Assembly (NCBI RefSeq): GCF_001277235.1
Contig: NZ_CP012266.1
Coordinates: 2,542,001-2,606,000 of the forward strand
DNA: 64,000 nucleotides
DNA from: Cronobacter dublinensis subsp. dublinensis LMG 23823
GTDB lineage: Bacteria; Pseudomonadota; Gammaproteobacteria; Enterobacterales; Enterobacteriaceae
Reading direction: 5' to 3'
Shown in pieces: positions 26,377 through 35,355 of the stretch. Numbering within the stretch: position 1 is the stretch's first letter; each line of letters starts with the position of its first letter. The notes below the pieces were generated by a model. It was not told the origin of the DNA. It searched no databases and saw only the letters and a list, made by a program, of their open reading frames with translations. The translations under genes and the position numbers were made by a program.

Positions 26377-28062
26377 TCAGGCGGTATTGTCACCTGCCCG
26401 GCGCACTTCGTCACGTAGTTCTCGTCGTAAAATTTTCCCGACGTTGGATTTTGGCAGCTCGGTGCGAAACTCCACCTGTTTCGGCACTTTATAACCGGTC
26501 AGATGGCGGCGGCAGAAGGTGATCAGCGCCTCTTCGGTAAGCGAGGCCTCTTTCTTCACCACGAAGATTTTCACCAGCTCTCCGCTGGCTTCAGACGGAA
26601 TGCCCACGGCCGCCACTTCCTGGACGCCGCTGTGCTGCATCACCACATCTTCGATTTCGTTCGGATAGACATTAAAGCCGGAGACCAGAATCATATCTTT
26701 TTTGCGATCGACGATACGCAGGAAGCCCTCTTCGTCCATCACCGCGACATCGCCGCTGCGCAGCCAGCCGTCCTGCAGGATCTCATCGGTGGCGTCCGGG
26801 CGCTGCCAGTAGCCGAGCATCACCTGCGGGCCTTTGATGCACAGCTCGCCAGGCTCGCCGGGCGCGACTTCGTTGCCGTCATCGTCAATCAGCTTCACTT
26901 CGGTGGACGGCACTGGCAGGCCGATGCTGCCGCTGTGGTAGTCGATATCGTGCGGGTTAACGCTCACCAGCGGCGAGCACTCGGTCAGGCCGTAGCCCTC
27001 CAGCAGAAACTGGCCGGTGAGTTTTTCCCAGCGTTCCGCCACGGCCTGATGCACCGGCATTCCGCCGCCCGCCGAGAGGTGCAGCGAGGAGAAATCGAGC
27101 TTGTGGAAGTCTTTGTTATTCAGCAGCGCGTTAAACAGCGTGTTCACGCCGGTCATCGCGGTGAACGGGTATTTACCGAGCTCTTTCACCAGCCCCGGAA
27201 TATCGCGCGGGTTGGTGATAAGCACGTTCTGGCCGCCCAGTTCGATAAACAGCAGGCAGTTCATGGTCAGCGCGAAAATGTGGTACAGCGGCAGCGCGGT
27301 TATCACCAGTTCTTTGCCGCGATGCAGCAGCGGCCCGTAGGTGCCGAGCACCTGCTCCAGGTTGGCGAGCATATTGCGGTGAGTGAGCATGGCGCCTTTG
27401 GCAACGCCCGTCGTGCCGCCGGTATATTGCAGGAAAGCCAGATCGTCCGGCGTCACTTCCGGCTTGATGTACTGCATCCGGTAGCCGTTATGCAGCGCGC
27501 GGCGAAATGAAATGGCGTCCGGCAGGTGATATTTCGGCACCAGGCGCTTGACGTACTTCACCACGAAGTTCACCAGCGTGCCTTTAGCGGTGGAGAGCTG
27601 ATCGCCCATGCGCGTCAGGATGACGTGCTTAACCTGGGTTTTATCGACCACTTTTTCCAGGGTGTGCGCGAAGTTGGAGACGATGACGATGGCGCTGGCG
27701 CCGCTGTCGTTCAGCTGGTGCTCCAGCTCACGCGGCGTGTAAAGCGGGTTGACGTTTACGACAATCATACCGGCGCGCAGAATGCCGAACAGCGCCACCG
27801 GGTATTGCAGGAGGTTGGGCATCATCAGCGCCACGCGGTCGCCTTTTTGCAGGCCCAGCCCCTGTTGCAGCCAGGCGGCAAACGCGCGGCTGCGCTCTTC
27901 CAGCTTGCGGAAGGTCATCACCTCGCCCATGTTGGTAAAGGCGGGCTGATCGGCGAAGCGTGTGCAGGATTGCTCAAACAGATCCACCAGGGAGTGATAA
28001 CGGTCCGGGTTTATCTGCGCCGGAACGTCCGCCGGATAACGGTTAAGCCAAACCTTCTTCAA
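26377..28062 (-). CDS. fadD: Long-chain fatty acyl-CoA synthetase
   Basis: Activates imported long-chain fatty acids to acyl-CoA at the inner membrane, coupling uptake to beta-oxidation. The start is TTG 28062 (KKVWLNRYPADVP), preceded by GAGGTG at 6 bp and giving 561 aa, the E. coli length. The AMP-binding P-loop is AFLQYTGGTTGVAKGAMLTHRN, with LLEGYGLTECSPL, then the FACS signature DGWLRSGDVAVMDEEGFLRIVDRKKDMI, and the catalytic C-terminal Lys in PKSNVGKILRRELR. A FadR-like operator lies upstream. Confidence 0.97.
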   Translation of the reverse strand: MKKVWLNRYPADVPAQINPDRYHSLVDLFEQSCTRFADQPAFTNMGEVMTFRKLEERSRAFAAWLQQGLGLQKGDRVALMMPNLLQYPVALFGILRAGMIVVNVNPLYTPRELEHQLNDSGASAIVIVSNFAHTLEKVVDKTQVKHVILTRMGDQLSTAKGTLVNFVVKYVKRLVPKYHLPDAISFRRALHNGYRMQYIKPEVTPDDLAFLQYTGGTTGVAKGAMLTHRNMLANLEQVLGTYGPLLHRGKELVITALPLYHIFALTMNCLLFIELGGQNVLITNPRDIPGLVKELGKYPFTAMTGVNTLFNALLNNKDFHKLDFSSLHLSAGGGMPVHQAVAERWEKLTGQFLLEGYGLTECSPLVSVNPHDIDYHSGSIGLPVPSTEVKLIDDDGNEVAPGEPGELCIKGPQVMLGYWQRPDATDEILQDGWLRSGDVAVMDEEGFLRIVDRKKDMILVSGFNVYPNEIEDVVMQHSGVQEVAAVGIPSEASGELVKIFVVKKEASLTEEALITFCRRHLTGYKVPKQVEFRTELPKSNVGKILRRELRDEVRRAGDNTA

Positions 28063-28135
28063 TGCGTCACCTCTGAATATATTATTCGTCGTCATCACAA
28101 CCCCAAAACAATAAACACGGCGTTAACATAATATT

Positions 28136-28152
28136 AACTCATTGTACCAGTT
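28136..28152 (-). promoter_or_regulatory. Candidate FadR operator upstream of fadD
   Basis: On the minus strand AACTGGTACAATGAGTT. The left half matches the FadR consensus (AACTGGT), and the right half keeps the terminal AGTT. It lies about 75 bp upstream of the fadD start, where E. coli fadD also has FadR control. Confidence 0.5.
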
Positions 28153-28221
28153 TATTAATTCACCGGGTTTAAGGTTGCGAAGCGCGTCACTAATTATTTT
28201 TGTTATGCCGATAAAAACAAC

Positions 28222-28244
28222 AAACAGCGGACCGGCCGCTGTTT
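28222..28244 (-). terminator. Terminator of yeaY
   Basis: AAACAGCGG / CCGCTGTTT stem around a five-base loop, followed on the minus strand by a T-rich tract, 24 bp past the yeaY stop. The opposite flank carries a perfect T-run, so it may also act in the other direction. Confidence 0.7.
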
Positions 28245-28267
28245 TTTTTATTCAATTAATCAATACG

Positions 28268-28855
28268 TTACTCAGTTACTACGGTCTGTACCTGAGCGGG
28301 CCCGGGATTATACCAGCCCCACGGGCCATAGCCATACCCCCAGCCGGAACGCGGCGGGCCCCAGATCCACGGGTCGATGGGCTGCGGCGGCATCACGACC
28401 TGCTGCGTCACGCGCCAGCGCTTGAAGCCGTTCGCCTGCATCACCATAAATTTATACGGGCTGGCCCCGACTTTGCCGTCTGCCGTGCCGGTAATGGGCC
28501 CGACCACCGTCACCAGTTGATTACGGAAATCGACCGGGTCGAGAAAACCGCCGACATCGGCATAAATGCGCCCACGCGACGGCTGGCCGAGCAGTGGACG
28601 GGCGACGCTGTCGAGCGGCAAGGTGGCGATCTCCAGTCGGGTTTTGCCCTGCTGATTATCGACATTCACCACGCGCCCGCCGAAGCGCGCCTCCTGGCCG
28701 ACGTAGAGCTGCGGCGCGTTCATCACGCGCACCAGATCCTGCTGCGGCGTCGGGCTGGTGCCTTTAATCGCGTCAGGCACGCTGACGCAGCCGCTCAGCA
28801 GCAGCGCGCCAAGCGCCAGAATTGTGCTGCGCATCATTGATTGTTGACCCACCAT
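28268..28855 (-). CDS. yeaY: Slp-family outer-membrane lipoprotein YeaY
   Basis: 195-aa lipoprotein. The start at 28855 (MVGQQSMMRSTILALGALLL) is set by AAGGAG 7 bp upstream. The lipobox is LLSGC, with the acylated Cys at about residue 23. The Slp domain follows (RFGGRVVNVDNQQGKTRLEIATLPLD, then ADVGGFLDPVDFRNQLVTVVGPITG). The C-terminus is Trp/Pro/Gly-rich (PWIWGPPRSGWGYGYGPWGWY). Slp relatives are starvation-inducible; YeaY is linked to sigma-E in E. coli. Confidence 0.93.
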   Translation of the reverse strand: MVGQQSMMRSTILALGALLLSGCVSVPDAIKGTSPTPQQDLVRVMNAPQLYVGQEARFGGRVVNVDNQQGKTRLEIATLPLDSVARPLLGQPSRGRIYADVGGFLDPVDFRNQLVTVVGPITGTADGKVGASPYKFMVMQANGFKRWRVTQQVVMPPQPIDPWIWGPPRSGWGYGYGPWGWYNPGPAQVQTVVTE

Positions 28856-28895
28856 AAGCGACTCCTTAAACCCGCCCGCGGCTCGCGTCGGGGTG

Positions 28896-29591
28896 TTATT
28901 CCCGGCCTGGCAATTTTTTCCACGCGACTTCGTTGCGCAGATAGACCGGTTCTGCATGTTCGACCGCAACAACGCGCTGTTGTTCGAACAGCCCGCACGC
29001 CAGCGGCAACATATCTTCCGCGGCAGGCAGCGTGACCTGGCCGTCAGTGAGCGTAAGCCCACTCTCGCTCGCCAGATCCGGCCACGCCTGCCAGCCGGTG
29101 CCGACGGTCGCCCACGCGCCGCTGAGCGTTTTCAGACGTTCAGCTACCGCCTGCGGCTTGAGTACCGCTTCGGTCTCTTCGCCGTGCCAGACGCCCTGCG
29201 CATCGCGCTGGTATTCTGCCCAGTAGACTTCGCCCATGCGGGCGTCGATGGCTGCCAGCACGCGGGTTGCGCCGCAGACGCGCCATGCGCCCTGGGCCAT
29301 TGTCATCAGCGTCGAGACGCCGACCATCGGCAGTTCGGCGCCGAGCGCCAGCCCCTGCGCGATGCCAATGCCGATTCGCACGCCGGTGAAACTGCCCGGC
29401 CCGCGGCCAAAGGCCAGCGCGTCCATTGACGTCAGCGCAACGCCGCTGGCCGTGAGGATCTCACTGACCATCGGCAGAATACGCTGGGTGTGCTCGCGCG
29501 GGCAGAGTTCAAACAGGGCGGAGGTTTTACCGTTGTCCCACAGGGCGACAGAACAGGCCTCGGTGGCGGTATCAATAGCCAGAATTCGCAT
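28896..29591 (-). CDS. tsaB: tRNA t6A37 biosynthesis protein TsaB
   Basis: 231-aa ASKHA-fold partner of TsaD in the TsaBDE complex that makes threonylcarbamoyl-adenosine at position 37 of ANN-decoding tRNAs. The N-terminus MRILAIDTATEACSVAL and FGRGPGSFTGVRIGIGIAQGLALG are diagnostic. It sits between yoaA and yeaY as in E. coli, 69 bp after yoaA. Confidence 0.96.
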   Translation of the reverse strand: MRILAIDTATEACSVALWDNGKTSALFELCPREHTQRILPMVSEILTASGVALTSMDALAFGRGPGSFTGVRIGIGIAQGLALGAELPMVGVSTLMTMAQGAWRVCGATRVLAAIDARMGEVYWAEYQRDAQGVWHGEETEAVLKPQAVAERLKTLSGAWATVGTGWQAWPDLASESGLTLTDGQVTLPAAEDMLPLACGLFEQQRVVAVEHAEPVYLRNEVAWKKLPGRE

Positions 29592-29660
29592 GGATCAATA
29601 ACACTCTTACGCGTCGTGGTAGTTCAAAAAGGGGCGCATCTTATCACAGTCTGGCATAAA

Positions 29661-31571
29661 TTACTGCCGCGCGGCGTCGGTGAGAAACCGCGCCGCCTCG
29701 CCGATGTCACGGGTGCGCGGGGTCGGCGGCAGGCTTTTGAGGAACACCGCGCCGTAAGGGCGCATCACCAGACGGTTGTCGCAAATCACCAGCACGCCGC
29801 GGTCATCCACGTCGCGAATAAGACGCCCGACGCCCTGCTTGAGCGTGATCACCGCGTCTGGCAGCTGCACCTCGTCAAACGGATCGCCGCCGCGCAGGCG
29901 GCAATCTTCCATGCGCGCTTTCAGCAGCGGATCGTCCGGCGAGGTAAACGGCAGCTTGTCGATGATCACCAGCGACAGCGCGTCGCCGCGCACGTCCACC
30001 CCTTCCCAGAAGCTGCTGGTCGCCACCAGCAGGGCGTTGCCCGCGCTAATAAACTGCTCCACCAGCTGGCTTTTGCTGGTTTCGCCCTGCAGCAGCACCG
30101 GCAGCGTCATGGTGGCGCGAAAATGCTCGGCCAGCTCGCGCATCATGGCGTGCGAGGTACAGAGCATAAAACAGCGCCCCTGGTTGGCCTCGATAAGCGG
30201 CTGGAGCATGCGCGCCAGCGCCCTGCCCGCCTGTGGCTGGTTGGTTTGCGGCAGGCCGCGCGGCACGCAGAGCAGCGCCTGGCGGGCGTAATCGAACGGG
30301 CTTGGCAGCAGCAGCGTCTGCGCCTCGTGAATGCCGAGCCGCTCCGTGAAGTGATGCAGCTCGTCGTTAACCGAGAGCGTCGCCGACGTAAAAATCCAGC
30401 TGCCGCCCTTTTCGGCAATCACATCCTGGAATTTATCCGCCACGGTCAGCGGCGTCAGCGCCAGCGTAAAGTGGCGCGAGTTGCACTCATACCAGTAACT
30501 GTAGCCGGGCTGATTAATCTCTTTTAAGCGCTTGAGACGCGCGCGGTAGAGCGTGGCGCGCTCAAAGGCGGCGTCCAGCAGCGCCGAGCGGCCAAGCGAC
30601 AGCTTCGCCACGTCGTAGCAGAGCTCCAGCGCGTCGTCGAGCAGCAGCAGCGCACGGCTGATGGAGGCGTCCGCCAGCAGCTCGCGCAGGTTGCCGCGAA
30701 AGCCGGGGTCGCCCAGTTGCAGACGAAAATCCTGGGTACTTTGCGCCAGACGATCCGCGCATTTTTGCAACTGCTGGGTGTCTTTAACTTCGGTGCGATA
30801 AGCGATGATAATATCTTTGGCGAGATCGAGCAGCTGGCGGCTTGAGAGCGACTGGCCAAAATACTGGCTGGCGATATCCGGCAGCTGGTGGGCTTCATCA
30901 AAGATAATGACGTCCGCCTCCGGGATAAGCTCCGCGAAGCCGCTCTCTTTGACCACCATATCGGCGAGAAACAGGTGATGGTTGACCACCACCACATCGG
31001 CATCCATCGCTTTTTTACGCGCTTTCACGACGAAGCAGTCTTTATAGAGCGGGCAGTCGCTGCCGAGGCAGTTATCGTTGGTGCTGGTGACGAGCGGCCA
31101 GACGGGGGCGTCTTCGGCCACGCGCCCGCAGGTGCTGATATCGCCATCGATCGTTTCGTTGGCCCAGCCGCGCAGCTGGATAACGTCGCTTAAGGTTTGT
31201 ACCGGGAGGTCGCCGCCCGCCAGCGCCTGCTGTTCAAGACGCTCAAGGCAGAGGTAGTTGGAGCGCCCTTTTAACAGCGCCAGACGGCCTTTGAACTCGA
31301 GCGCTTTGGCGACGGTCGGCAGATCGCGGCTGTAGAGCTGGTCCTGCAACGCCTTCGAGCCGGTAGAGACGATCACTTTCTTACCGGCGCGCAGCGCAGG
31401 CGCGAGATACGCGTAGGTTTTCCCGGTGCCGGTGCCCGCTTCCACCACCAGCGGCTTTGCCGCCTCAATGGCGGCGGTGACCGCCTGCGCCATCTGGCGC
31501 TGCGGCTCGCGCGGTTTAAAACCCGGTATCGCTTTGGCTAGCTGGCCATCTGCTGCAAAATCGTCCGTCAC
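29661..31571 (-). CDS. yoaA: DinG-family (XPD-like) Fe-S helicase YoaA
   Basis: 636-aa superfamily 2 helicase. Walker A: VVEAGTGTGKTYAYLAPAL near residue 48. DEAH box: DVIIFDEAHQLPDI near residue 223. Four cysteines for the 4Fe-4S cluster are in STCGRVAEDAP…NCLGSDCPLYKDCF (about 145-185). Motif VI is ITLKQGVGRLIRD. In E. coli YoaA works with HolC (DNA polymerase III chi) in tolerance of replication blocks. Confidence 0.95.
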   Translation of the reverse strand: MTDDFAADGQLAKAIPGFKPREPQRQMAQAVTAAIEAAKPLVVEAGTGTGKTYAYLAPALRAGKKVIVSTGSKALQDQLYSRDLPTVAKALEFKGRLALLKGRSNYLCLERLEQQALAGGDLPVQTLSDVIQLRGWANETIDGDISTCGRVAEDAPVWPLVTSTNDNCLGSDCPLYKDCFVVKARKKAMDADVVVVNHHLFLADMVVKESGFAELIPEADVIIFDEAHQLPDIASQYFGQSLSSRQLLDLAKDIIIAYRTEVKDTQQLQKCADRLAQSTQDFRLQLGDPGFRGNLRELLADASISRALLLLDDALELCYDVAKLSLGRSALLDAAFERATLYRARLKRLKEINQPGYSYWYECNSRHFTLALTPLTVADKFQDVIAEKGGSWIFTSATLSVNDELHHFTERLGIHEAQTLLLPSPFDYARQALLCVPRGLPQTNQPQAGRALARMLQPLIEANQGRCFMLCTSHAMMRELAEHFRATMTLPVLLQGETSKSQLVEQFISAGNALLVATSSFWEGVDVRGDALSLVIIDKLPFTSPDDPLLKARMEDCRLRGGDPFDEVQLPDAVITLKQGVGRLIRDVDDRGVLVICDNRLVMRPYGAVFLKSLPPTPRTRDIGEAARFLTDAARQ

Positions 31572-31700
31572 ACTACCCCCTGGTTAAATTGCCAGTGATT
31601 ATGTCAGGGAGGCGGCACTTTAGCCAGCCGAAGAGATGACGCGCGGCGCACAATATGGCAGGCTTGCAGGCGGCTGAATACAACAGGAAAAGGAACAGCG

Positions 31701-32045
31701 ATGACAATTAAGCGTATCGATCCCGCAGACCGTTGGTCTGACGCGGTGATCCACAACCAGACGATTTACTACACCGGCGTACCGGAAAACCTGGACGGCG
31801 ATGCTTATGAGCAAACCGCGAATACGCTCGCGCAAATCGACACGCTGTTAACCGCCCAGGGCAGCGACAAATCGCGCATTCTCGACGCCACGATTTTCCT
31901 CGCCGACGGCGGTGACTTCGCGCTGATGAACAAAGCGTGGGATGAATGGGTTGTGGCAGGCTCAGCCCCGGTACGCTGCACCGTGCAGGCCCGCCTGATG
32001 AACCCGCGTTATAAAGTCGAAATCAAAATTATCGCCGCGCTGTAA
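31701..32045 (+). CDS. yoaB: RidA-family protein YoaB
   Basis: 114-aa member of the RidA (YjgF/YER057c) family. The family's substrate-binding Arg is in SAPVRCTVQARLMNPRYKVEIKIIA near residue 98; the N-terminus is MTIKRIDPADRWSDAVIHNQTIYYTG. Relatives deaminate reactive enamine/imine intermediates; YoaB's own substrate is not settled. It is convergent with the lipid cluster, which ends 17 bp away. Confidence 0.93.
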   Translation: MTIKRIDPADRWSDAVIHNQTIYYTGVPENLDGDAYEQTANTLAQIDTLLTAQGSDKSRILDATIFLADGGDFALMNKAWDEWVVAGSAPVRCTVQARLMNPRYKVEIKIIAAL

Positions 32046-32052
32046 CACTCTG

Positions 32053-32080
32053 CCGCCGCCCTCTACTGGCGGCGGTCTTC
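32053..32080. terminator. Stem-loop between yoaB and the lipid cluster
   Basis: CCGCCGCC-CTCTACT-GGCGGCGG stem; its loop holds the stop codon of the last cluster gene. It lies 8 bp after the yoaB stop and is followed by TCTTCT on the plus strand. Probably shared by both convergent units. Confidence 0.6.
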
Positions 32081-33163
32081 TGTGGGGTTCGCGCCCATCC
32101 GCGTTAAATGTCGCCGCTGCAACCGCAGCAGATCCCGCACTGACAATACCCGATACGCCAGGCCGTGCGCGCACGCCACCTCGCCGATAATCTCGCTCAG
32201 CGCCGTAAAATGGCGGTGGCTCCAGTCGGGAAACAGATGGTGCGTTAAGTGCAGGTTCAGCCCGCCGAGCCAGTAGCCCAGCAGCCGTGGCCGCGCGCCC
32301 CAGTCAAAGGTCGTGGCGAACGCGTGGTGATACGGGCTCGGCGGCATCGCACCCTTGACAGGCGTCGGATAAAAATGCCCTTTCGCCCAGTGGGTGCCGA
32401 TAAGCAGCGACACAAACAGCGCCGAGACCAGCATCTGGCTTGCCAGATACACGGTCAGTACGGTGATGAACGAGAGCTTTCCGGCCATGAACAGCGCCGG
32501 AACGCCGAGCGCCAGGAGAAAATGCGCGCCCTTCAGCAGCAGAAACACCCCCGCGCCACCCGCGCCCTGATGGGGTAAATGGCGCGTGAAAGGCGTGTTG
32601 CCGAGCCGGTCGCGCCAGTCCATCCACCAGGCGTACCACGGAAAAGTGAGCGCCGCCACCAGCGGCCAGTAGAGATGCTGATAGCGCATGACAGGCTTCC
32701 AGCGCTGAAACGGCGTCTGGCACAGCACGCCGTTCTCGTCGATATCCGGGTCATAGCCCTGAATATTGGTGTACGGGTGATGAAACTGCACGTGCCGCAC
32801 CTGCCAGCTGTCGGCATCGAGGCCGAGCGGCAGGCTGATAACGCGTCCAAGCCAGGCGTTCGCCGCCCCGGAGCGGCAAAACGCGTTATGGCTGGCGTCG
32901 TGCAGCACGTTTACCACCAGCATCATCGCAAAAAAGATAAAGCCGAAATAGCAGAGCGCGTAGCCGGCAAGGCCCGACGGCGTAAGGCACAGCAGATAAC
33001 ACGCCGCAGCCCCCAGCGCGAGGAGCGCAAGCTTTAACCACATTCCCCGGTCGGCGAACCGGTGATCGCGCCGCTCTGCCAGATAACGCTGACAGGCTGA
33101 GCGAAACGCCTTATGCAGCGCCCGGTCGCGCCCTGCCGCGCGCGGCGGCGAGTTATGCGGCAT
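32063..33163 (-). CDS. Fatty acid desaturase, last gene of the lipid cluster
   Basis: 366-aa integral-membrane di-iron desaturase (FA_desaturase family). The start at 33163 (MPHNSPPRAAGRD) overlaps the preceding gene by 11 bp; an upstream in-frame ATG would lie deeper inside it. Histidine boxes: HDASHNAF (HxxxH), HVQFHHPYTN (HxxHH type) and HLTHHLFPDWSHRHF (HxxHH). Hydrophobic segments lie at about 45-80, 135-160 and 190-225. It is a paralogue of the gene just upstream (shared TPFQRW, HLTHHLFP and WSHRHF/WHHRHY blocks). Probably desaturates or otherwise oxidises an acyl chain; substrate and position are unknown. Confidence 0.9.
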   Translation of the reverse strand: MPHNSPPRAAGRDRALHKAFRSACQRYLAERRDHRFADRGMWLKLALLALGAAACYLLCLTPSGLAGYALCYFGFIFFAMMLVVNVLHDASHNAFCRSGAANAWLGRVISLPLGLDADSWQVRHVQFHHPYTNIQGYDPDIDENGVLCQTPFQRWKPVMRYQHLYWPLVAALTFPWYAWWMDWRDRLGNTPFTRHLPHQGAGGAGVFLLLKGAHFLLALGVPALFMAGKLSFITVLTVYLASQMLVSALFVSLLIGTHWAKGHFYPTPVKGAMPPSPYHHAFATTFDWGARPRLLGYWLGGLNLHLTHHLFPDWSHRHFTALSEIIGEVACAHGLAYRVLSVRDLLRLQRRHLTRMGANPTEDRRQ

Positions 33164-34244
33164 GCGCACGCCCCATCTGGCGCAGAAACGCACGCTGGGC
33201 GGCCCGCAGCTCGCCATAGCGGATACAGCGGTACGGTAGCCCGTGCTCCGCCGCCAGCTCGCCGATAATTCGCGCGAGCGCCGGGTAATGCCGATGGTGC
33301 CAGCCAGGAAACAGATGGTGCGTCAGGTGATAGTTCAGCCCGCCGGTCAGCATCTCCTGCCAGCGCTGAGGCGTGTGCCAGTCGCAGGCGGTCATAAAGT
33401 TATGGTAATACCAGCCGTGCGCCATAACCAGGTTCTCACCCGTCGGCGCCTGATAAAACGCCGCATCAGCCCAGTGCGTGCCCAGCAGCAGAAACACCAC
33501 CATCAGCGAGGTGCACATCTGCACCAAGAGATAGAGGCCGAGCACCAGGCCGCCGTCATGCCCCATCAGCAGCGGCAGGCCCAGCATCAGCGTCAGGTGG
33601 CCGAGCTTGCTGAAAATAAACGCCGCCCAGCCCGCCGCGCCCGGCAGCAGGCGCTCCGCGCGCAGCGGCGTGCGCCCGAGCCTGTCGGCCCAGTCAAACA
33701 CTACGCCTATCCAGCTCAGGGATAACGCCGCCACCAGCGGCCAGTAAACATGCTGCCAACGCATCCAGCCGCGCCAGCGCTGAAACGGCGTCTGGCGGAA
33801 AATCCCGTTTTCTTCGGTATCCAGATCGTAGCGTTCGATATTGGCGTAGCGGTGATGAAAGCTGACGTGGCGCACGCGCCAGTAGACCGGTTCAATGCCC
33901 GTGGAGAGCGTCACCGCCCGGCTGATTACGGCGTTCAGCACGCGGCTGCGGACAAACGTGTGGTGCGAGGCGTCGTGGTTAACGTCGATATTCAGCCACA
34001 TCATCAGCACGGCAAACGCCACGTAGCCCGCCATAAACGCCAGCGGCTGCGAGGCGCGCAGCGCCAGGCTGTAAGAGGCGATGGCCGCGAGCAGGATCAG
34101 CACCGCTTTGCTTATCGCCCGCCGGTTGGCGAAACGATGGTCGCCGCGCGCGTGCAGATAACCATACGCCCGCCGCTGCAGCGCCCGATGAAACGCACCT
34201 TCCTGCGCCGTGCCGAAACGCAGCGGAGTCAGTGTCTTAACCAT
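33153..34244 (-). CDS. Fatty acid desaturase, seventh gene of the lipid cluster
   Basis: 363-aa membrane di-iron desaturase. Histidine boxes: HDASHHTF at residues 90-97, HVSFHHRYAN near 128, and HLTHHLFPGWHHRHYP near 312; all eight expected histidines are present. Four to six hydrophobic segments surround them. It overlaps the hydroxylase-family gene upstream by 8 bp and the second desaturase downstream by 11 bp, so the three are probably translationally coupled. It could be a desaturase, acetylenase or hydroxylase; sequence alone does not separate these. Confidence 0.9.
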   Translation of the reverse strand: MVKTLTPLRFGTAQEGAFHRALQRRAYGYLHARGDHRFANRRAISKAVLILLAAIASYSLALRASQPLAFMAGYVAFAVLMMWLNIDVNHDASHHTFVRSRVLNAVISRAVTLSTGIEPVYWRVRHVSFHHRYANIERYDLDTEENGIFRQTPFQRWRGWMRWQHVYWPLVAALSLSWIGVVFDWADRLGRTPLRAERLLPGAAGWAAFIFSKLGHLTLMLGLPLLMGHDGGLVLGLYLLVQMCTSLMVVFLLLGTHWADAAFYQAPTGENLVMAHGWYYHNFMTACDWHTPQRWQEMLTGGLNYHLTHHLFPGWHHRHYPALARIIGELAAEHGLPYRCIRYGELRAAQRAFLRQMGRAHAA

Positions 34245-35355
34245 GACGCAGCGCCCTCGTTTTCATCCCGCCCATCAGCAGCATCAGCAAGCCGTGGAGC
34301 CCCAGCAAGGGCAGGCTTAGCTGCCAGAGAAGCCCCTGCCAGCCAAAAGCGAAGAGACACAGCAGCGGCATCAGGCACGTAACTGTCGCCCAGCCGACGC
34401 GGCTCCCGCGCCGTCCGTCGCTGAGTAGCCCGAGCATTACCGACGCGGCCACCAGCAGCACAAACAGCGCCACCTGTTCCCTGCCGATATCCTCGTAGCC
34501 GTAACCGTAACGCTGGATATACCCGATAACCGGGATAAACAGCAGCAGCGTGGCGCTGACGATAACCTGCGGCGCGGGGCCTTGCCTTGCGGCAGGCGGC
34601 GGCAGGCGCAGGCCGAGCAGGCGGGCAAATGGCGCGTTGCTCTCACGCAGCGGGTTCGCGGAGGCGATATAGCCCTTCACGCCGTAGTGATGCTCGCCGC
34701 GCGCGGGCGGCTGATGAGTAAACGATCCAAACAGCTTATCCCACAGGATCAAGGTGCCGCCGTAGTTGCTGTTGGCAAAGCTGCGCTCGCGCAGGTGATG
34801 CACCCGATGATGTGACGGTGTCACAAACAGCCGTTCCAGGAAGCCGAGTCGCCCGGTAAATGCGTTATGGTTAAAAAACTGGACGGTATAGTGGAGGATG
34901 GAAACCGCCAGAAACACCGACAGCGGCACGCCCGCCACCGCCAGCAGCAGAAAAAACGGGATCGAGGTGAGCGACGAGTACCAGGAGTTTCGCACGCCCA
35001 GCGACAGATTATAGTGCTCACCGTGATGATGAACGCTGTGTACTGCCCAGAGCAGCGGCCACTGGTGATGCAGACGATGCAGCCAGTAAAAACCGAAATC
35101 CCAGGCGATAAACGCGAATGCCCAGACCACCGCCGCAGGCAGGCCGTCAAAGAGCTCCAGATTCGCGGTGCGCGATACCAGGCCATAGCAGAGCACCTCG
35201 AGACCGCGAAACAGCCACAGCATCATCTGCCCGGAGTTGACGTTAAACACCACGTCCCGCCAGTCAACGGCCTCTTTGCCGCGCCATTTCACCAGCAGCG
35301 CCTCGCCAAAAACCAGCGCCAGCATCACCACGATGGGCAGCGTTAATTCATTCAT
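34237..35355 (-). CDS. Fatty acid hydroxylase / sterol desaturase-family membrane protein
   Basis: 372-aa integral membrane di-iron oxygenase family protein (PF04116 type). Histidine clusters are WLHRLHHQWPLLW near residue 92, HSVHHHGEHYNLS near 106, and SHHRVHHLRERSFANSNYGG near 180. Membrane segments occupy about 5-25, 45-65, 75-95 and 125-150, and an extra hydrophobic C-terminal half (260-370) continues beyond the core domain. Family members hydroxylate or desaturate sterols, sphingoid bases or alkylglycerols. Bacteria of this group lack sterols, so an acyl or alkyl lipid is the likely substrate (inference). It overlaps its neighbours by 8 bp on each side. Confidence 0.9.
   Translation of the reverse strand: MNELTLPIVVMLALVFGEALLVKWRGKEAVDWRDVVFNVNSGQMMLWLFRGLEVLCYGLVSRTANLELFDGLPAAVVWAFAFIAWDFGFYWLHRLHHQWPLLWAVHSVHHHGEHYNLSLGVRNSWYSSLTSIPFFLLLAVAGVPLSVFLAVSILHYTVQFFNHNAFTGRLGFLERLFVTPSHHRVHHLRERSFANSNYGGTLILWDKLFGSFTHQPPARGEHHYGVKGYIASANPLRESNAPFARLLGLRLPPPAARQGPAPQVIVSATLLLFIPVIGYIQRYGYGYEDIGREQVALFVLLVAASVMLGLLSDGRRGSRVGWATVTCLMPLLCLFAFGWQGLLWQLSLPLLGLHGLLMLLMGGMKTRALRHG

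Noticed and set aside
27526..28131. Plus-strand frame over the fadD 5' end and promoter
   Set aside because: Antisense shadow of fadD; no promoter or ribosome-binding site.
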